Assembly (NCBI RefSeq): GCF_001580455.1
Contig: NZ_CP010951.1
Coordinates: 1,178,001 to 1,242,000, forward strand
Direction: 5' to 3'
Origin: Ramlibacter tataouinensis
GTDB taxonomy: Bacteria; Pseudomonadota; Gammaproteobacteria; Burkholderiales; Burkholderiaceae_C
DNA: 64,000 nt
Below are positions 31,674 to 40,359 of this stretch, one piece after another (position 1 is the first letter of the stretch; every line of letters starts with the position of its first letter). The notes beneath the pieces were generated by a model, which searched no databases, had not been told where the DNA came from, and saw only the letters and a list, made by a program, of their open reading frames with translations. Made by a program: the position numbers and the translations under genes.

Positions 31674-33005
31674 ATGGATCTTGGCAGCGCCGTCGACATC
31701 GGCCCCGGCCACCGCTTCCTGCACACCACCGAGGTGCTGTCGCGCGACGAACTCGCCGCCTTGCAGTGGCAGCGGCTGCGTGCAACGCTGGAGAACCTCT
31801 GGGCTCGCGTGCCGCCGATGCGCCAGCGCCTCGAGGCGGCCGGCGTCCGGCCGGCGGACGTGCGCTCATCCTCCGACCTGGCGCGGCTTCCCTTCACCAC
31901 CAAGTCGGACCTGCGCGACCACTACCCGTTCGGGCTGTTTGCCAGGCCGCCCGAGCAGCTGGCACGCATCCACGCCTCCTCCGGGACCACCGGCAAGCCC
32001 ACGGTGGTGGGTTACACCGAAACCGACCTCGGGCGCTGGGCCGACCTCATGGCGCGTTCGATGTTCGCCGCCGGCGCCCGGCCGGGCGACATCGTGCACA
32101 ACGCCTACGGCTACGGCCTGTTCACCGGCGGCCTGGGCGCGCACTACGGCGCCGAGCGCCTGGGCTGCGCCGTGGTGCCGGTGTCGGGTGGCGGCACCGA
32201 GCGCCAGGTCGACCTGATCAGGGACTTCGGCGCGAGCGTGCTGTGCGCCACCCCCTCGTACGCGCTGGCCATCGCCGAAGCGGCGCAGCAGCAAGGCGTC
32301 GACCTGAGCGCGGGACGCCTGCGCGTGGGCATGTTCGGCGCCGAGCCGTGGTCGCAGGCCATGCGCCTCGAGCTGGAAGCGCGGCTGGGGCTCCGGGCCA
32401 TCGACGTCTACGGGCTCTCCGAGATCATGGGCCCGGGCGTGGCCTGCGAGTGCGAATGCCAGTCGGGCCTGCACGCCTGGGAGGACCACTTCCTGTTCGA
32501 AGTCATCGACCCGGAAACCGCCAGACCGGTGGCGCCGGGCCATGCCGGCGAGCTGGTGATCACCACCCTCACCAAGGAGGCGCTGCCGATGCTGCGCTAC
32601 CGCACGCGCGACATCACCCGGATGGACACCACGCCCTGCGCCTGCGGACGCACCCATGCGCGCATCCTGCGCATCGCCGGCCGCAACGACGACATGCTGA
32701 TCATCCGTGGGGTCAACGTGTATCCGTCGCAGGTCGAGGCGGCGCTGGTCGGGCGCCCGCAGCTGGCGCCGCACTACCAGCTGGTGGTCCGGCGCGAAGG
32801 CGTGCTCGACGAGGTCGCCATCGAGGTCGAAGCGCAGCCCGGCGTGCCGGGCGAGTCCTTCGCGCAGCTGGCGCGCGAGCTGGCGCATCACGTGAAGGTC
32901 CACGTCGGCATCAGCGCGGCCGTCCGCGTGCTCGAACCCGGCGGCGTGCCACGCTCGCAAGGCAAGGCGGTGCGCGTCCGCGACCTGCGCCCCAAGGAAC
33001 TCTGA
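31674..33005 (+). CDS. padJ: Phenylacetate-CoA ligase
   Basis: 443 residues, PaaK-type member of the adenylate-forming family. P-loop SSGTTGKPTVVGYT, adenosine-binding YGLSEIMGPG, hinge aspartate region RTRDITRMD and C-terminal GVNVYPSQVE. AGGAG precedes the ATG. It activates phenylacetate with ATP and CoA for PadBCD. Location between padD and hcr makes the anaerobic ligase the best call; PaaK of the aerobic pathway would normally sit with paaABCDE, which is not here. Confidence 0.9.
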   Translation: MDLGSAVDIGPGHRFLHTTEVLSRDELAALQWQRLRATLENLWARVPPMRQRLEAAGVRPADVRSSSDLARLPFTTKSDLRDHYPFGLFARPPEQLARIHASSGTTGKPTVVGYTETDLGRWADLMARSMFAAGARPGDIVHNAYGYGLFTGGLGAHYGAERLGCAVVPVSGGGTERQVDLIRDFGASVLCATPSYALAIAEAAQQQGVDLSAGRLRVGMFGAEPWSQAMRLELEARLGLRAIDVYGLSEIMGPGVACECECQSGLHAWEDHFLFEVIDPETARPVAPGHAGELVITTLTKEALPMLRYRTRDITRMDTTPCACGRTHARILRIAGRNDDMLIIRGVNVYPSQVEAALVGRPQLAPHYQLVVRREGVLDEVAIEVEAQPGVPGESFAQLARELAHHVKVHVGISAAVRVLEPGGVPRSQGKAVRVRDLRPKEL

Positions 33006-33006
33006 C

Positions 33007-33477
33007 ATGTCCACACGCTTGCTCACACTCCAGGTCAACGGCCGCAAGCGCGAGACCGCCGCGCCTGCCGGCGCGCAGCTGCTCGAGGTGCTGCGCGACC
33101 AGCTCGGCCTCACCGGCACCAAGCAGGGCTGCGACGGCGGCGAGTGCGGCGCCTGCACCGTGCTGGTGGATGGCCAGCCGCGGCTGGCCTGCATCACGCT
33201 GGCGGCGTCGGTGGAAGGTCGTGCCATCGAGACCATCGAGGGGCAGTCGCAGGGCGGCGCGCTGTCGCCGCTGCAGCGCGCCTTCCACGAGCACCTGGGC
33301 GCGCAGTGCGGCTACTGCACGCCGGGGATGATCATGGCCGCGCAGGCGCTGCTGCGCAGCGACCCGCACCCCAGCGAGGAACGCATCCGCGAGGCCCTGT
33401 CCGGCAACCTGTGCCGCTGCACCGGCTACGTGAAGATCATCGAGTCCGTGCGCGCCGCGGCGGGAGACCCGGCATGA
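33007..33477 (+). CDS. hcrC: 4-hydroxybenzoyl-CoA reductase gamma subunit (2[2Fe-2S])
   Basis: 156 residues, xanthine-oxidase-family small subunit. Plant-type cluster motif CDGGECGACTVLVDGQPRLAC and second cluster CGYCTPGM with CRCTGY. Takes electrons for the dehydroxylation carried out by HcrA. It begins one base after padJ ends and overlaps hcrA (ATGA). Confidence 0.9.
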   Translation: MSTRLLTLQVNGRKRETAAPAGAQLLEVLRDQLGLTGTKQGCDGGECGACTVLVDGQPRLACITLAASVEGRAIETIEGQSQGGALSPLQRAFHEHLGAQCGYCTPGMIMAAQALLRSDPHPSEERIREALSGNLCRCTGYVKIIESVRAAAGDPA

Positions 33478-35825
33478 CACAGCCCTCCGCCGCTCGCCCG
33501 CCGGCGCCCCCGACCCATTCGGTGGGCGTGCGCACGCCGCTGGTGGACGGCGTCGAGAAAGTCACCGGGCGGGCCCGCTACACCGCCGACCTGCCCCTCG
33601 GCCCGGCGCTGACCGGCCTGATCGCCCGCAGCCCGGTCGCGCACGCGCGCATCGTGTCGATCGACACTTCGGCCGCCCGGGCGCTGCCCGGCGTGCGCGC
33701 CGTCATCACCGGCCAGGACTTCAGCGCGCCCTACGGCGTCATCCCGATCGCGCAGAACGAATGGCCGCTGGCACAAGGCAAGGTGCGCTACCGCGGCGAG
33801 CCCCTGTTCGCCGTGGCCGCCGACGACCTGGAGACCGCGCGCGCGGCGCTGGCCGCGGTGCAGGTGGAGTTCGAAGAACTGCCCGCGTACTTCAGCGCCG
33901 CCGAAGCGCGCGCCCCCGGCGCGGCGCTGCTGCACGACAACAAGGCCGGCAACCTCGAGCGGACCGTCGAGCAGGACTTCGGCGATGTGGACGCGGCCTT
34001 CGCCGCCAGCGACCTGGTCGTCGAGCGCAGCTTCGAATGCGCCGAGATCGCGCACGGGCAGATCGAGCTGAACGCGACGAACGCCGAATGGGACGCGCAG
34101 GCCCAGCGATTGACGGTTCATTCGGTCACCCAGGTGCCCTACTACCTGCACCTGATGCTGGCGCAGACGCTGGGGCTGGACGAGTCGCAGGTGCGCGTGG
34201 TCAAGCCTTTCGTCGGCGGCGGCTTCGGCCACCGCGTCGAGTCGCTCAATTTCGAGATGGTCACCGCCGCGCTCGCGCGCGCAGCCGGCGGGCGCGTCAA
34301 GCTCGAGCTCACGCGCGAGGAGGTGTTTCTCACGCACCGCGGCCGGCCGCACTCCGAGATCCGCATGCGCATCGGCTTGCGCGCGAACGGCAAGATCGCC
34401 GCCATCGACGCCGAAGTCACGCAGCGCGGCGGCGCCTACGCCGGCTACGGGCTGGTCACCATCCTGTATGCCGGGGCGCTGCTGCATGCGCTCTACAAGG
34501 TCGACGCGGTGCGCTATCGCGGCTTCCGCGTCTATACCAACCTGCCGCCCTGCGGCGCGATGCGCGGCCATGGCGCGGTGAATGTGCGCTTCGCCATCGA
34601 GTCGCTGCTGGACCAGGCCGCGGGCCAGCTCGGGCTGGATGCGTTCGCCCTGCGGCGCGCGAACTTCATCGCGGCGCCCTACCGCACCCTGAACGAGCTT
34701 CAAGTCAACTCCTACGGCCTGCCCGAGTGCCTGGACGCGGTAGAGCGCGCCTCCGGCTGGCACGAGCGGCGCCGCAAGCTGCCGCCCGGGGTCGGCCTGG
34801 GAATGGCCTGCTCTCACTACGTGAGCGGTTCGGCCAAGCCGGTGCACTGGACCGGCGAGCCGCATGCGGTGGTCAACCTCAAGCTCGACTTCGACGGCAG
34901 CATCACCATCCTGAGCGGCGCCGCCGACATCGGCCAGGGTTCGACCACGCTGCTGGCGCAGGTGGTCGCCGAAGTGCTGCTGCTGCCGATGTCGCGCATC
35001 CGCGTGGTCTGCACCGACAGCGCCCTCACCCCCAAGGACAACGGCTCGTATTCCTCGCGGGTCTCCTTCATGGTCGGCAACGCCGCGTTGCGGGCCGCGC
35101 AGGCGCTGCGGCGCGTGCTGGTCGAGGCGGCGGCGCGCCGGCTCGACACCTCCCCGGATGCGCTCGAGTGGCTGGGTGAATCCTGCATGACGGCGGACGG
35201 CAGCAGGCAGCTCGATTTCGCGCAGTGCGTGCAGGCCGCACTCGCGCAGGAAGGCACCCTCACCGTCAAGGGCAGCTGGTCGACCCCGCCGGAGACGCAG
35301 GGCGGCAAGTTCCGCGGCGCGGCGGTCGGTTCCACCGCCGGCTTCAGCTACGCGGCGCAGGTGGCGCAGGTGCGCGTCGATGCCGCCACCGGCGAAGTCG
35401 AGGTGCAGCACATCTGGGCCGCGCAGGACTGCGGCCGCGCACTCAATCCGCTGGCGCTGGAAGGACAGGTCCAGGGCGCCGTGTGGATGGGCATGGGACA
35501 GGCGCTGTCCGAGGAGACGCGCTACCACGAAGGACTCCCGATCGCCTGCAACCTGCTGGACTACCGCATCCCGACGGCCGCCGAGTCGCCGCCCGTGGAC
35601 GTGACCTTGATCGAGAGCATGGATCCGCTGGGTCCGTTCGGCGCAAAGGAGGGCAGCGAGGGCGCGCTGCACGGCTGCCCGCCGGCGATCGCCAACGCCA
35701 TCGCCGATGCCATCGGCCTGCGCCTGGACGCCTTGCCGCTTTCGCCTGACCGGATCCTGCAGGCGCTGCGCGAGCGCCAGCGCGAAGCGCGCCGCAGCCA
35801 GCGGGCCCCGAAGGAGACCCCCTGA
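33474..35825 (+). CDS. hcrA: 4-hydroxybenzoyl-CoA reductase alpha subunit (molybdenum)
   Basis: 783 residues, molybdopterin subunit of the xanthine oxidase family. Marks include VTGRARYTADL, PFVGGGFGHRVE, the GAMRGHGAVNVRFA loop and PFGAKEGSEGALHGCPPA near the C-terminus with the catalytic Glu. The enzyme reductively removes the para-hydroxyl of 4-hydroxybenzoyl-CoA, giving benzoyl-CoA. Specific assignment rests on the beta subunit's extra cluster loop and on the pad/bcr neighbours. Confidence 0.9.
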   Translation: MTQPSAARPPAPPTHSVGVRTPLVDGVEKVTGRARYTADLPLGPALTGLIARSPVAHARIVSIDTSAARALPGVRAVITGQDFSAPYGVIPIAQNEWPLAQGKVRYRGEPLFAVAADDLETARAALAAVQVEFEELPAYFSAAEARAPGAALLHDNKAGNLERTVEQDFGDVDAAFAASDLVVERSFECAEIAHGQIELNATNAEWDAQAQRLTVHSVTQVPYYLHLMLAQTLGLDESQVRVVKPFVGGGFGHRVESLNFEMVTAALARAAGGRVKLELTREEVFLTHRGRPHSEIRMRIGLRANGKIAAIDAEVTQRGGAYAGYGLVTILYAGALLHALYKVDAVRYRGFRVYTNLPPCGAMRGHGAVNVRFAIESLLDQAAGQLGLDAFALRRANFIAAPYRTLNELQVNSYGLPECLDAVERASGWHERRRKLPPGVGLGMACSHYVSGSAKPVHWTGEPHAVVNLKLDFDGSITILSGAADIGQGSTTLLAQVVAEVLLLPMSRIRVVCTDSALTPKDNGSYSSRVSFMVGNAALRAAQALRRVLVEAAARRLDTSPDALEWLGESCMTADGSRQLDFAQCVQAALAQEGTLTVKGSWSTPPETQGGKFRGAAVGSTAGFSYAAQVAQVRVDAATGEVEVQHIWAAQDCGRALNPLALEGQVQGAVWMGMGQALSEETRYHEGLPIACNLLDYRIPTAAESPPVDVTLIESMDPLGPFGAKEGSEGALHGCPPAIANAIADAIGLRLDALPLSPDRILQALRERQREARRSQRAPKETP

Positions 35826-36778
35826 TGCGATCGCTGCCCCTGCTCGACTACCTGCGTGCCGCCGACGTGGCCGGCGCCGTCGCGCTCGCCGCCCGGGGCG
35901 GTCCCGGCAGCCGCTTCGTGGCCGGCGGCACCGACCTGCTGCCCAACCTGCGTCGCGGGCTGCTGCCCACCGGCCAGCTCATCGACATCGGCACGCTGGC
36001 GGAACTGCGCGGCATCGCCGTGGTGGAAGACGGCACGCTGGTGCTGGGCACCGGCCTCACGCTGGGCGAGCTCGCGGCCAGCCCCGTGGTGGCCGAGCGC
36101 CTGCCCGCGCTCGCCCAGGCCGCGCGCTCGGTGGGCGGGCCCGCGCATCGCGCCGCCGGCACGCTCGGCGGCAACCTCTGCCAGGACACGCGCTGCATCT
36201 TCTACAACCAGGGCGAATGGTGGCGCGCGGCCAACGATCACTGCCTGAAGTTCCGCGGTGAACGCTGCCACGTCGCCCCGCAGGGACAGCGCTGCCATGC
36301 GGCGTTCTGCTCCGACCTGGCGCCGGTGCTGCTCGCCGCGCGCGCCCAGGTGCGCGTGGCCGGGGCGGGCGGCACGCGCACCATGGCGCTGGCCGAGCTC
36401 TACCGCGACGACGGGGCCGCGCACCTGACGCTGGCACCCGGGGAGATCGTGGCGCGCGTGCTGGTGCCGCCGGTGCCGGGCCCGGTCGCCTTCGACAAGC
36501 TGCGCCAGCGCGGCGGCATCGATTTCGCGCTGGCCAGCGTGGCCGTCCTGAGCGCGCCGGGCGGGGTGCGCATCGCGCTCTCCGCGACCGGGTCCTGCCC
36601 GCAGGTGTTCGAACTCGGCGAAGGCCGCTGCGATGACGCCGCGGTCCGCTCGGCGGTGCTCAAGCATGCGAGCTGCATGCGCACGACCAGCACGCCGGCG
36701 ACCTACCGGCGCGAAGCGGCGGCCGCGCTGGCGCTGAAGCTGCTGGCGCAGGCGCGCGCCTCCGAAGGCTCTGCATGA
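35825..36778 (+). CDS. hcrB: 4-hydroxybenzoyl-CoA reductase beta subunit (FAD and extra [4Fe-4S])
   Basis: 317 residues, FAD subunit of the xanthine oxidase family (FVAGGTDLLPNLR, AAGTLGGNLCQDTRC). Between residues about 118 and 160 it carries an insert with six cysteines (LCQDTRC, DHCLKF, ERCHVAPQGQRC, FCSD). That loop, which binds an additional [4Fe-4S] cluster, is the hallmark of 4-hydroxybenzoyl-CoA reductase and is absent from ordinary xanthine dehydrogenases. Starts on the hcrA stop (TGATG). Confidence 0.93.
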   Translation: MRSLPLLDYLRAADVAGAVALAARGGPGSRFVAGGTDLLPNLRRGLLPTGQLIDIGTLAELRGIAVVEDGTLVLGTGLTLGELAASPVVAERLPALAQAARSVGGPAHRAAGTLGGNLCQDTRCIFYNQGEWWRAANDHCLKFRGERCHVAPQGQRCHAAFCSDLAPVLLAARAQVRVAGAGGTRTMALAELYRDDGAAHLTLAPGEIVARVLVPPVPGPVAFDKLRQRGGIDFALASVAVLSAPGGVRIALSATGSCPQVFELGEGRCDDAAVRSAVLKHASCMRTTSTPATYRREAAAALALKLLAQARASEGSA

Positions 36779-37440
36779 ATGCGCCTGCGCCGGCCATCAA
36801 CGCCGCCGCCCTGCTGATGGACCGCGGCGCCCCCAGCCGCACGGCCATCGTGCACGCGGAGCAGAGCATGAGCTGGTCCGAGTTGCGCATCGCGGTCGCC
36901 CGTGCGGGCGCGGCGTGGCGCGACTGCGGCGCCCTGCCCGGCGAAGTGGTGCAGCTTCACCTGCCGCTGGACATCGAGCATGCGGTGGCTTTCCTCGGCG
37001 CGATCTGGGCGGGCGCGGTGCCGGTGCCGCTGGCGCGCGAAGGCGTCTTCGCTACGGGCCAGCCCTGGGACCAGCAGGCACCGTGCCGCTTCATCCTGGC
37101 CGCCTCGCGCCAGGGCTATGCCACGCGCTGGCGCGACAGCGTGATGACGCTGGCCGAGTGGCACGCCTACCTGGGAGAGTCGGGGCCGATGTCGCCCGCG
37201 CGCCAGCGTCCCCAGGCCTGCGCCTGCTGGACCGAGCCGCGCACGCGCGACGGCGCCGGGGCGCGCGCGCTGCCGCATGCCTTTGCGACCGGCTGCCCAC
37301 CGCGCAGGAGTTCGAGCGACGTGGCGCACACGGCCACCATCCTGGGCATGCTGAAAGTCCTGCGGCGTGGCGGCACGGCGGTGCTGCGCGGCGCCCGGCG
37401 GGCTTCGGCTGCGCCCTGCAACGTCCTGGAGGCAGCATGA
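36775..37440 (+). CDS. Degenerate acyl-CoA-ligase-like protein (N-terminal part only)
   Basis: 221 residues. Residues about 20-115 resemble the N-terminal domain of adenylate-forming CoA ligases of the benzoate-CoA ligase kind (SMSWSELRIAVARAG, EHAVAFLGAIWAGAVPVPL). Where the P-loop SSGSTGKPKG should be, the sequence reads ACACWTEPRTRDGAG, and the remaining 320 or so residues of a full ligase are missing. It ends LRRGGTAVLRG. Both ends overlap neighbours (ATGA), so the frame is kept and it does not look like random decay. A catalytic ligase is ruled out; a derived or regulatory role is possible. Confidence 0.7.
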   Translation: MNAPAPAINAAALLMDRGAPSRTAIVHAEQSMSWSELRIAVARAGAAWRDCGALPGEVVQLHLPLDIEHAVAFLGAIWAGAVPVPLAREGVFATGQPWDQQAPCRFILAASRQGYATRWRDSVMTLAEWHAYLGESGPMSPARQRPQACACWTEPRTRDGAGARALPHAFATGCPPRRSSSDVAHTATILGMLKVLRRGGTAVLRGARRASAAPCNVLEAA

Positions 37441-37697
37441 GCAGTTCCGCGCCCCTGGCCCCGGCCTGGCTGGAGGATGGCATCGCGCACATCGACGTGC
37501 GTTCACTGCCGCCGCCCGAACCGCTGGTCGCCATTCTCCGGCGGATCCGTGAGCTTCGGACCGGGGACTCGCTCATCGTGCACCACAACCGGGTCCCGGT
37601 GCTGCTGTTCCCCGAGCTGGCCGAAATCGGCTGGGAGGCGGAGCAGATCCCGGCACCGGCGGGCGAGGTGCGCCTGCTGCTGCGCGCCGCGCCATGA
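37437..37697 (+). CDS. DUF2249 domain protein
   Basis: 86 residues: HIDVRSLPPPEPLVAILRRI, GDSLIVHHNRVPVLLFPEL and a C-terminal EVRLLLR strand, the DUF2249 pattern related to TusA-like folds. The TusA cysteine is absent. DUF2249 proteins often accompany hemerythrins, NnrS and Fnr/Dnr regulators in denitrifiers. Overlaps both neighbours. Confidence 0.8.
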   Translation: MSSSAPLAPAWLEDGIAHIDVRSLPPPEPLVAILRRIRELRTGDSLIVHHNRVPVLLFPELAEIGWEAEQIPAPAGEVRLLLRAAP

Positions 37698-38962
37698 CGC
37701 TCGCCGCGACATTCCTCGGTGGGGCCAGCGGGCGGCTGTTGCCCGCTGCCGTGCCCTTCCGCTTCTTCGGCGCGGCCGCCGCCTACCAGGTGGCCGCCTG
37801 GGGCGTGCTGGTGGCGACCTGGGGCGGCTGGATCGACTTCGCCGGGGGACTGGGCCTGCCGCTGGCGGCCCTGCACCTGCTCACACTCGGCGTGCTGGCC
37901 ATGGCAGCGCTGGGCGCCGGCGCGCAGCTGATGCCGGTGGCCACGCGGCAGCCGCCCGTCAGCGGCCGCTGGCTGGACTTCATCTGGTGGGTCTACACGC
38001 CCGGCGTCGCGGTACTCACGGCGGGGATGGCGACCGGATCCGCGACGGCGCTGCTCCTGGGCTCCGCCGCCGTGGCCGGTCCGCTGGCGGCCTGGGCGCT
38101 GCTGATGGCCCGCCACCTGGCGCGCGCGCGGGGCATGCCCGGCGTGCGCGCGCACGCCTGGGGTTCGCTCGCCTGCCTGGCGCTGGTGCTTGTCACCGGC
38201 ACTGCGCTGACCGCATGGTGGTCCGGCGCGGCGCAGCCGCCCCGGCCGCTGCTGACCCACGCGCACCAGGTCGTTGCGCCCTTCGGCTTCATGGGGCTGC
38301 TGTCCGCCGGGCTGTCGTACATCCTGGTGCCCATGTTCGTGCTCTCGCCCGCACCCGCGGAACGCCGGCAGTTGGGCGCGCTCGCCTTCTTCGCCGCGGC
38401 GCTGCTGCTCGCTTGCGCGTCCGGGCACCTGGGCGGCCCGCTGCTGGCCGCCGCCGCGGTCGCCGGCGCGGCCGGCGCCGCCTGGCACCTGTGGCTCATG
38501 CGCGCAGCCATCGCCAGCGGGATGCGCAAGGACCTGGGGCATTCGTTCCTGCTGGTGCGATTCGGCTGGGGCGCGCTCGGCGTGGCCGTGGCGATCGCGC
38601 TGGCGATCGGCTTCGGTGCCGAAGTGGAGGCGCGCTGGCTCGTCGCCGCCGCGCTGTGCTGGTTGTCCAGCGTGTTGGCCGGCTTCCTGCAGCGCATCCT
38701 GCCCTTCCTCGGCTCGATGCACGCGGCCGCCGGCCGCCGCCGCGGCCCGACCGCGTCTTCCCTCAGCCATGCGGGGCTGCTGCGCGCGCATGCGCTGTGC
38801 CACGTGGCCGCGTGGTGCGCCGTGGCGGCAGCGCTCGCCACGCACAGCCGCGCGCTGGCGGCGCTCGCCGCCGTGGCAGGCCTGGCCGGCAGCATGGCCT
38901 TCGCGCTGTTCTTTGCGCAACTGCTGCGCCGCATGCGTGCTGCATGCGTGCCGCAGTCTTGA
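37694..38962 (+). CDS. Polytopic membrane protein, NnrS- or oxidase-subunit-I-like
   Basis: 422 residues with about twelve hydrophobic helices. Histidines lie in or next to helices in patterns that resemble heme or copper sites of NnrS and heme-copper oxidase relatives: LHLLTLGVLAMAALGAGAQL, LLTHAHQVVAPFGFMGLLSA and RAHALCHVAAW. I cannot place it in one named family with certainty. Context (DUF2249, hemerythrin, FNR-type regulator) favours a part in nitric oxide or oxygen handling. Confidence 0.6.
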   Translation: MTLAATFLGGASGRLLPAAVPFRFFGAAAAYQVAAWGVLVATWGGWIDFAGGLGLPLAALHLLTLGVLAMAALGAGAQLMPVATRQPPVSGRWLDFIWWVYTPGVAVLTAGMATGSATALLLGSAAVAGPLAAWALLMARHLARARGMPGVRAHAWGSLACLALVLVTGTALTAWWSGAAQPPRPLLTHAHQVVAPFGFMGLLSAGLSYILVPMFVLSPAPAERRQLGALAFFAAALLLACASGHLGGPLLAAAAVAGAAGAAWHLWLMRAAIASGMRKDLGHSFLLVRFGWGALGVAVAIALAIGFGAEVEARWLVAAALCWLSSVLAGFLQRILPFLGSMHAAAGRRRGPTASSLSHAGLLRAHALCHVAAWCAVAAALATHSRALAALAAVAGLAGSMAFALFFAQLLRRMRAACVPQS

Positions 38963-39030
38963 AGTGAGACAAGGATTTCACCGCGTCCTGTCGTTATCGT
39001 GGTGTGGCCATCAGCCAAAGGAGGTTCCTC

Positions 39031-39513
39031 GTGATCAACACCCAAGTCGGACGCATGCTGGACGAGGAGCATCGCGCTAATCTCGCCCTGCTCGAGCGCG
39101 TCCAGCGCGCCGTCGGCGGCGCAGCATCTTCCTCACCCGCGCTGCAAGCGCTGCTCACCGAGTTCATGCACGCCATGCAGGTGGACATCAGCCGCCACTT
39201 CGACTTCGAGGAGCACTGCCTGTTTCCCCGCATCGCCGAATTCGGCGACGGGGCGATCGCGGCACTGATGACCGAAGAGCACGAATCCATTCGCGAGGTC
39301 GCCGCGGAACTGCTGCCGCTCGCGCGGGCGGTCTGCGACGGCATCGTGGACGAAGAGTCCTGGGACCGGCTGCGCCTGCTGACGCTGGAGCTCGTGGAAC
39401 GCCAGGTCGCGCACATCCAGAAGGAAACCATGGCCCTGCTGCCGCTGCTCGAAGACGTGCTGGATCCGTCGACCGACGGCGAGCTGGCGCTGGACTACGC
39501 CGCCGCGGCCTAG
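39031..39513 (+). CDS. Hemerythrin-like diiron protein
   Basis: 160 residues from a GTG at 39031 that follows AAAGGAGGT, a near-perfect ribosome site. Hemerythrin ligands: His in DEEHRANL, SRHFDFEEH, TEEHESIRE and VAHIQKETMALLP (the last has Glu where many have His). Bacterial proteins of this kind sense or bind O2, NO or iron. It lies between the membrane protein gene and the FNR-type regulator gene. Confidence 0.82.
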   Translation: MINTQVGRMLDEEHRANLALLERVQRAVGGAASSSPALQALLTEFMHAMQVDISRHFDFEEHCLFPRIAEFGDGAIAALMTEEHESIREVAAELLPLARAVCDGIVDEESWDRLRLLTLELVERQVAHIQKETMALLPLLEDVLDPSTDGELALDYAAAA

Positions 39514-39555
39514 TGGCCACTACTGCCTCGTCGCGATGTGCGCGGCGACCCAGGC

Positions 39556-39569
39556 TTGACTCACCTCAA
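39556..39569. promoter_or_regulatory. FNR-like box upstream of the FNR-type regulator gene
   Basis: TTGACTCACCTCAA keeps TTGA and TCAA at the FNR spacing. Its centre is about 68 bp before the regulator start, so autoregulation is possible. It shares TCAAGGTCCGT with the box at 11722-11735. Confidence 0.55.
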
Positions 39570-39630
39570 GGTCCGTCCGCGCATCGCGCCTAGCATCGGA
39601 TCATCTTGACATCCTCCACGAGGTGACGAC

Positions 39631-40359
39631 ATGGGTCCAGCCGACATGTGCACCGCCACACCCTCCGATGCCGCTGTCCGGATGCCCTGCGCCATCTGTG
39701 CCCTGGGCCCCTTGTGCATGCCGGAGCAATCCGGTGAAAGCGCACCCGCCGTCCGGCTCACGCGCCGCAAAGTCCGCCGCGGCGAAGTGCTGTTCCGGCG
39801 CGGACAGTCGTTCCGGGCCTTCTTCGCGCCGCGAACGGGCTACTTCAAGACTTTCCTGTCCGACGAGCACGGCCATGCGCAGGTGCTCGACTTCCAGATG
39901 GCGGGCGACCTGCTGGGCCTGGACGGCGTGGTCGACGGCGTCCACCACTGCGAAGCCGTGGCCCTGGGCGATGCGGAGGTCTGCGTCGTCGAATTCAACG
40001 ACGCCCTGGAGCTGTGCAGCAACGCCGGCGGCGTCGCGCGCGAATTCCAGCGGCAACTCGCCCAGGCCGTGGCGCGCCACCAGCGCACGGCCTTGCACCT
40101 GCGCGCCATTCCGAGCGCCGACCACCGGCTGGCGCGCTTCCTCGTGGACTGGACCGGTCGGCTGCGGCGACTGGGCTTGCCCGGCGACGAGCTGCTGCTG
40201 CGAATGACCCGGGAGGAACTGGGCAGCCTGCTCGGCCTGACGCTCGAAACCGTCAGTCGCGCCCTCACCCGCCTGAAGCGGCTGAACGTGCTCAACGTAA
40301 GCAACCGCTATATCGAGATCCTCGACGTGCCCGAACTGCGCAAGCTGGCCGGCACGTAG
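39631..40359 (+). CDS. FNR-type oxygen-responsive transcriptional regulator
   Basis: 242 residues, Crp/Fnr family. Three N-terminal cysteines fall at residues 20, 23 and 29 (CAICALGPLC), the same spacing and numbers as E. coli FNR, and a further Cys in AEVCVVEF fits the fourth ligand. So an O2-labile [4Fe-4S] cluster is likely, unlike cluster-free Dnr/NnrR regulators. The recognition helix LTLETVSRALTRL has the E-SR pattern that reads TTGAT half-sites. It is the likely anaerobic activator for the aromatic operons and the oxidase module. Confidence 0.9.
   Translation: MGPADMCTATPSDAAVRMPCAICALGPLCMPEQSGESAPAVRLTRRKVRRGEVLFRRGQSFRAFFAPRTGYFKTFLSDEHGHAQVLDFQMAGDLLGLDGVVDGVHHCEAVALGDAEVCVVEFNDALELCSNAGGVAREFQRQLAQAVARHQRTALHLRAIPSADHRLARFLVDWTGRLRRLGLPGDELLLRMTREELGSLLGLTLETVSRALTRLKRLNVLNVSNRYIEILDVPELRKLAGT

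Noticed and set aside
35825..36778. Ordinary xanthine dehydrogenase FAD subunit
   Set aside because: The six-Cys insert specific to 4-hydroxybenzoyl-CoA reductase is present.
36775..37440. Benzoate-CoA ligase
   Set aside because: Only the N-terminal domain is recognisable, the P-loop is not conserved and two thirds of the enzyme are missing.
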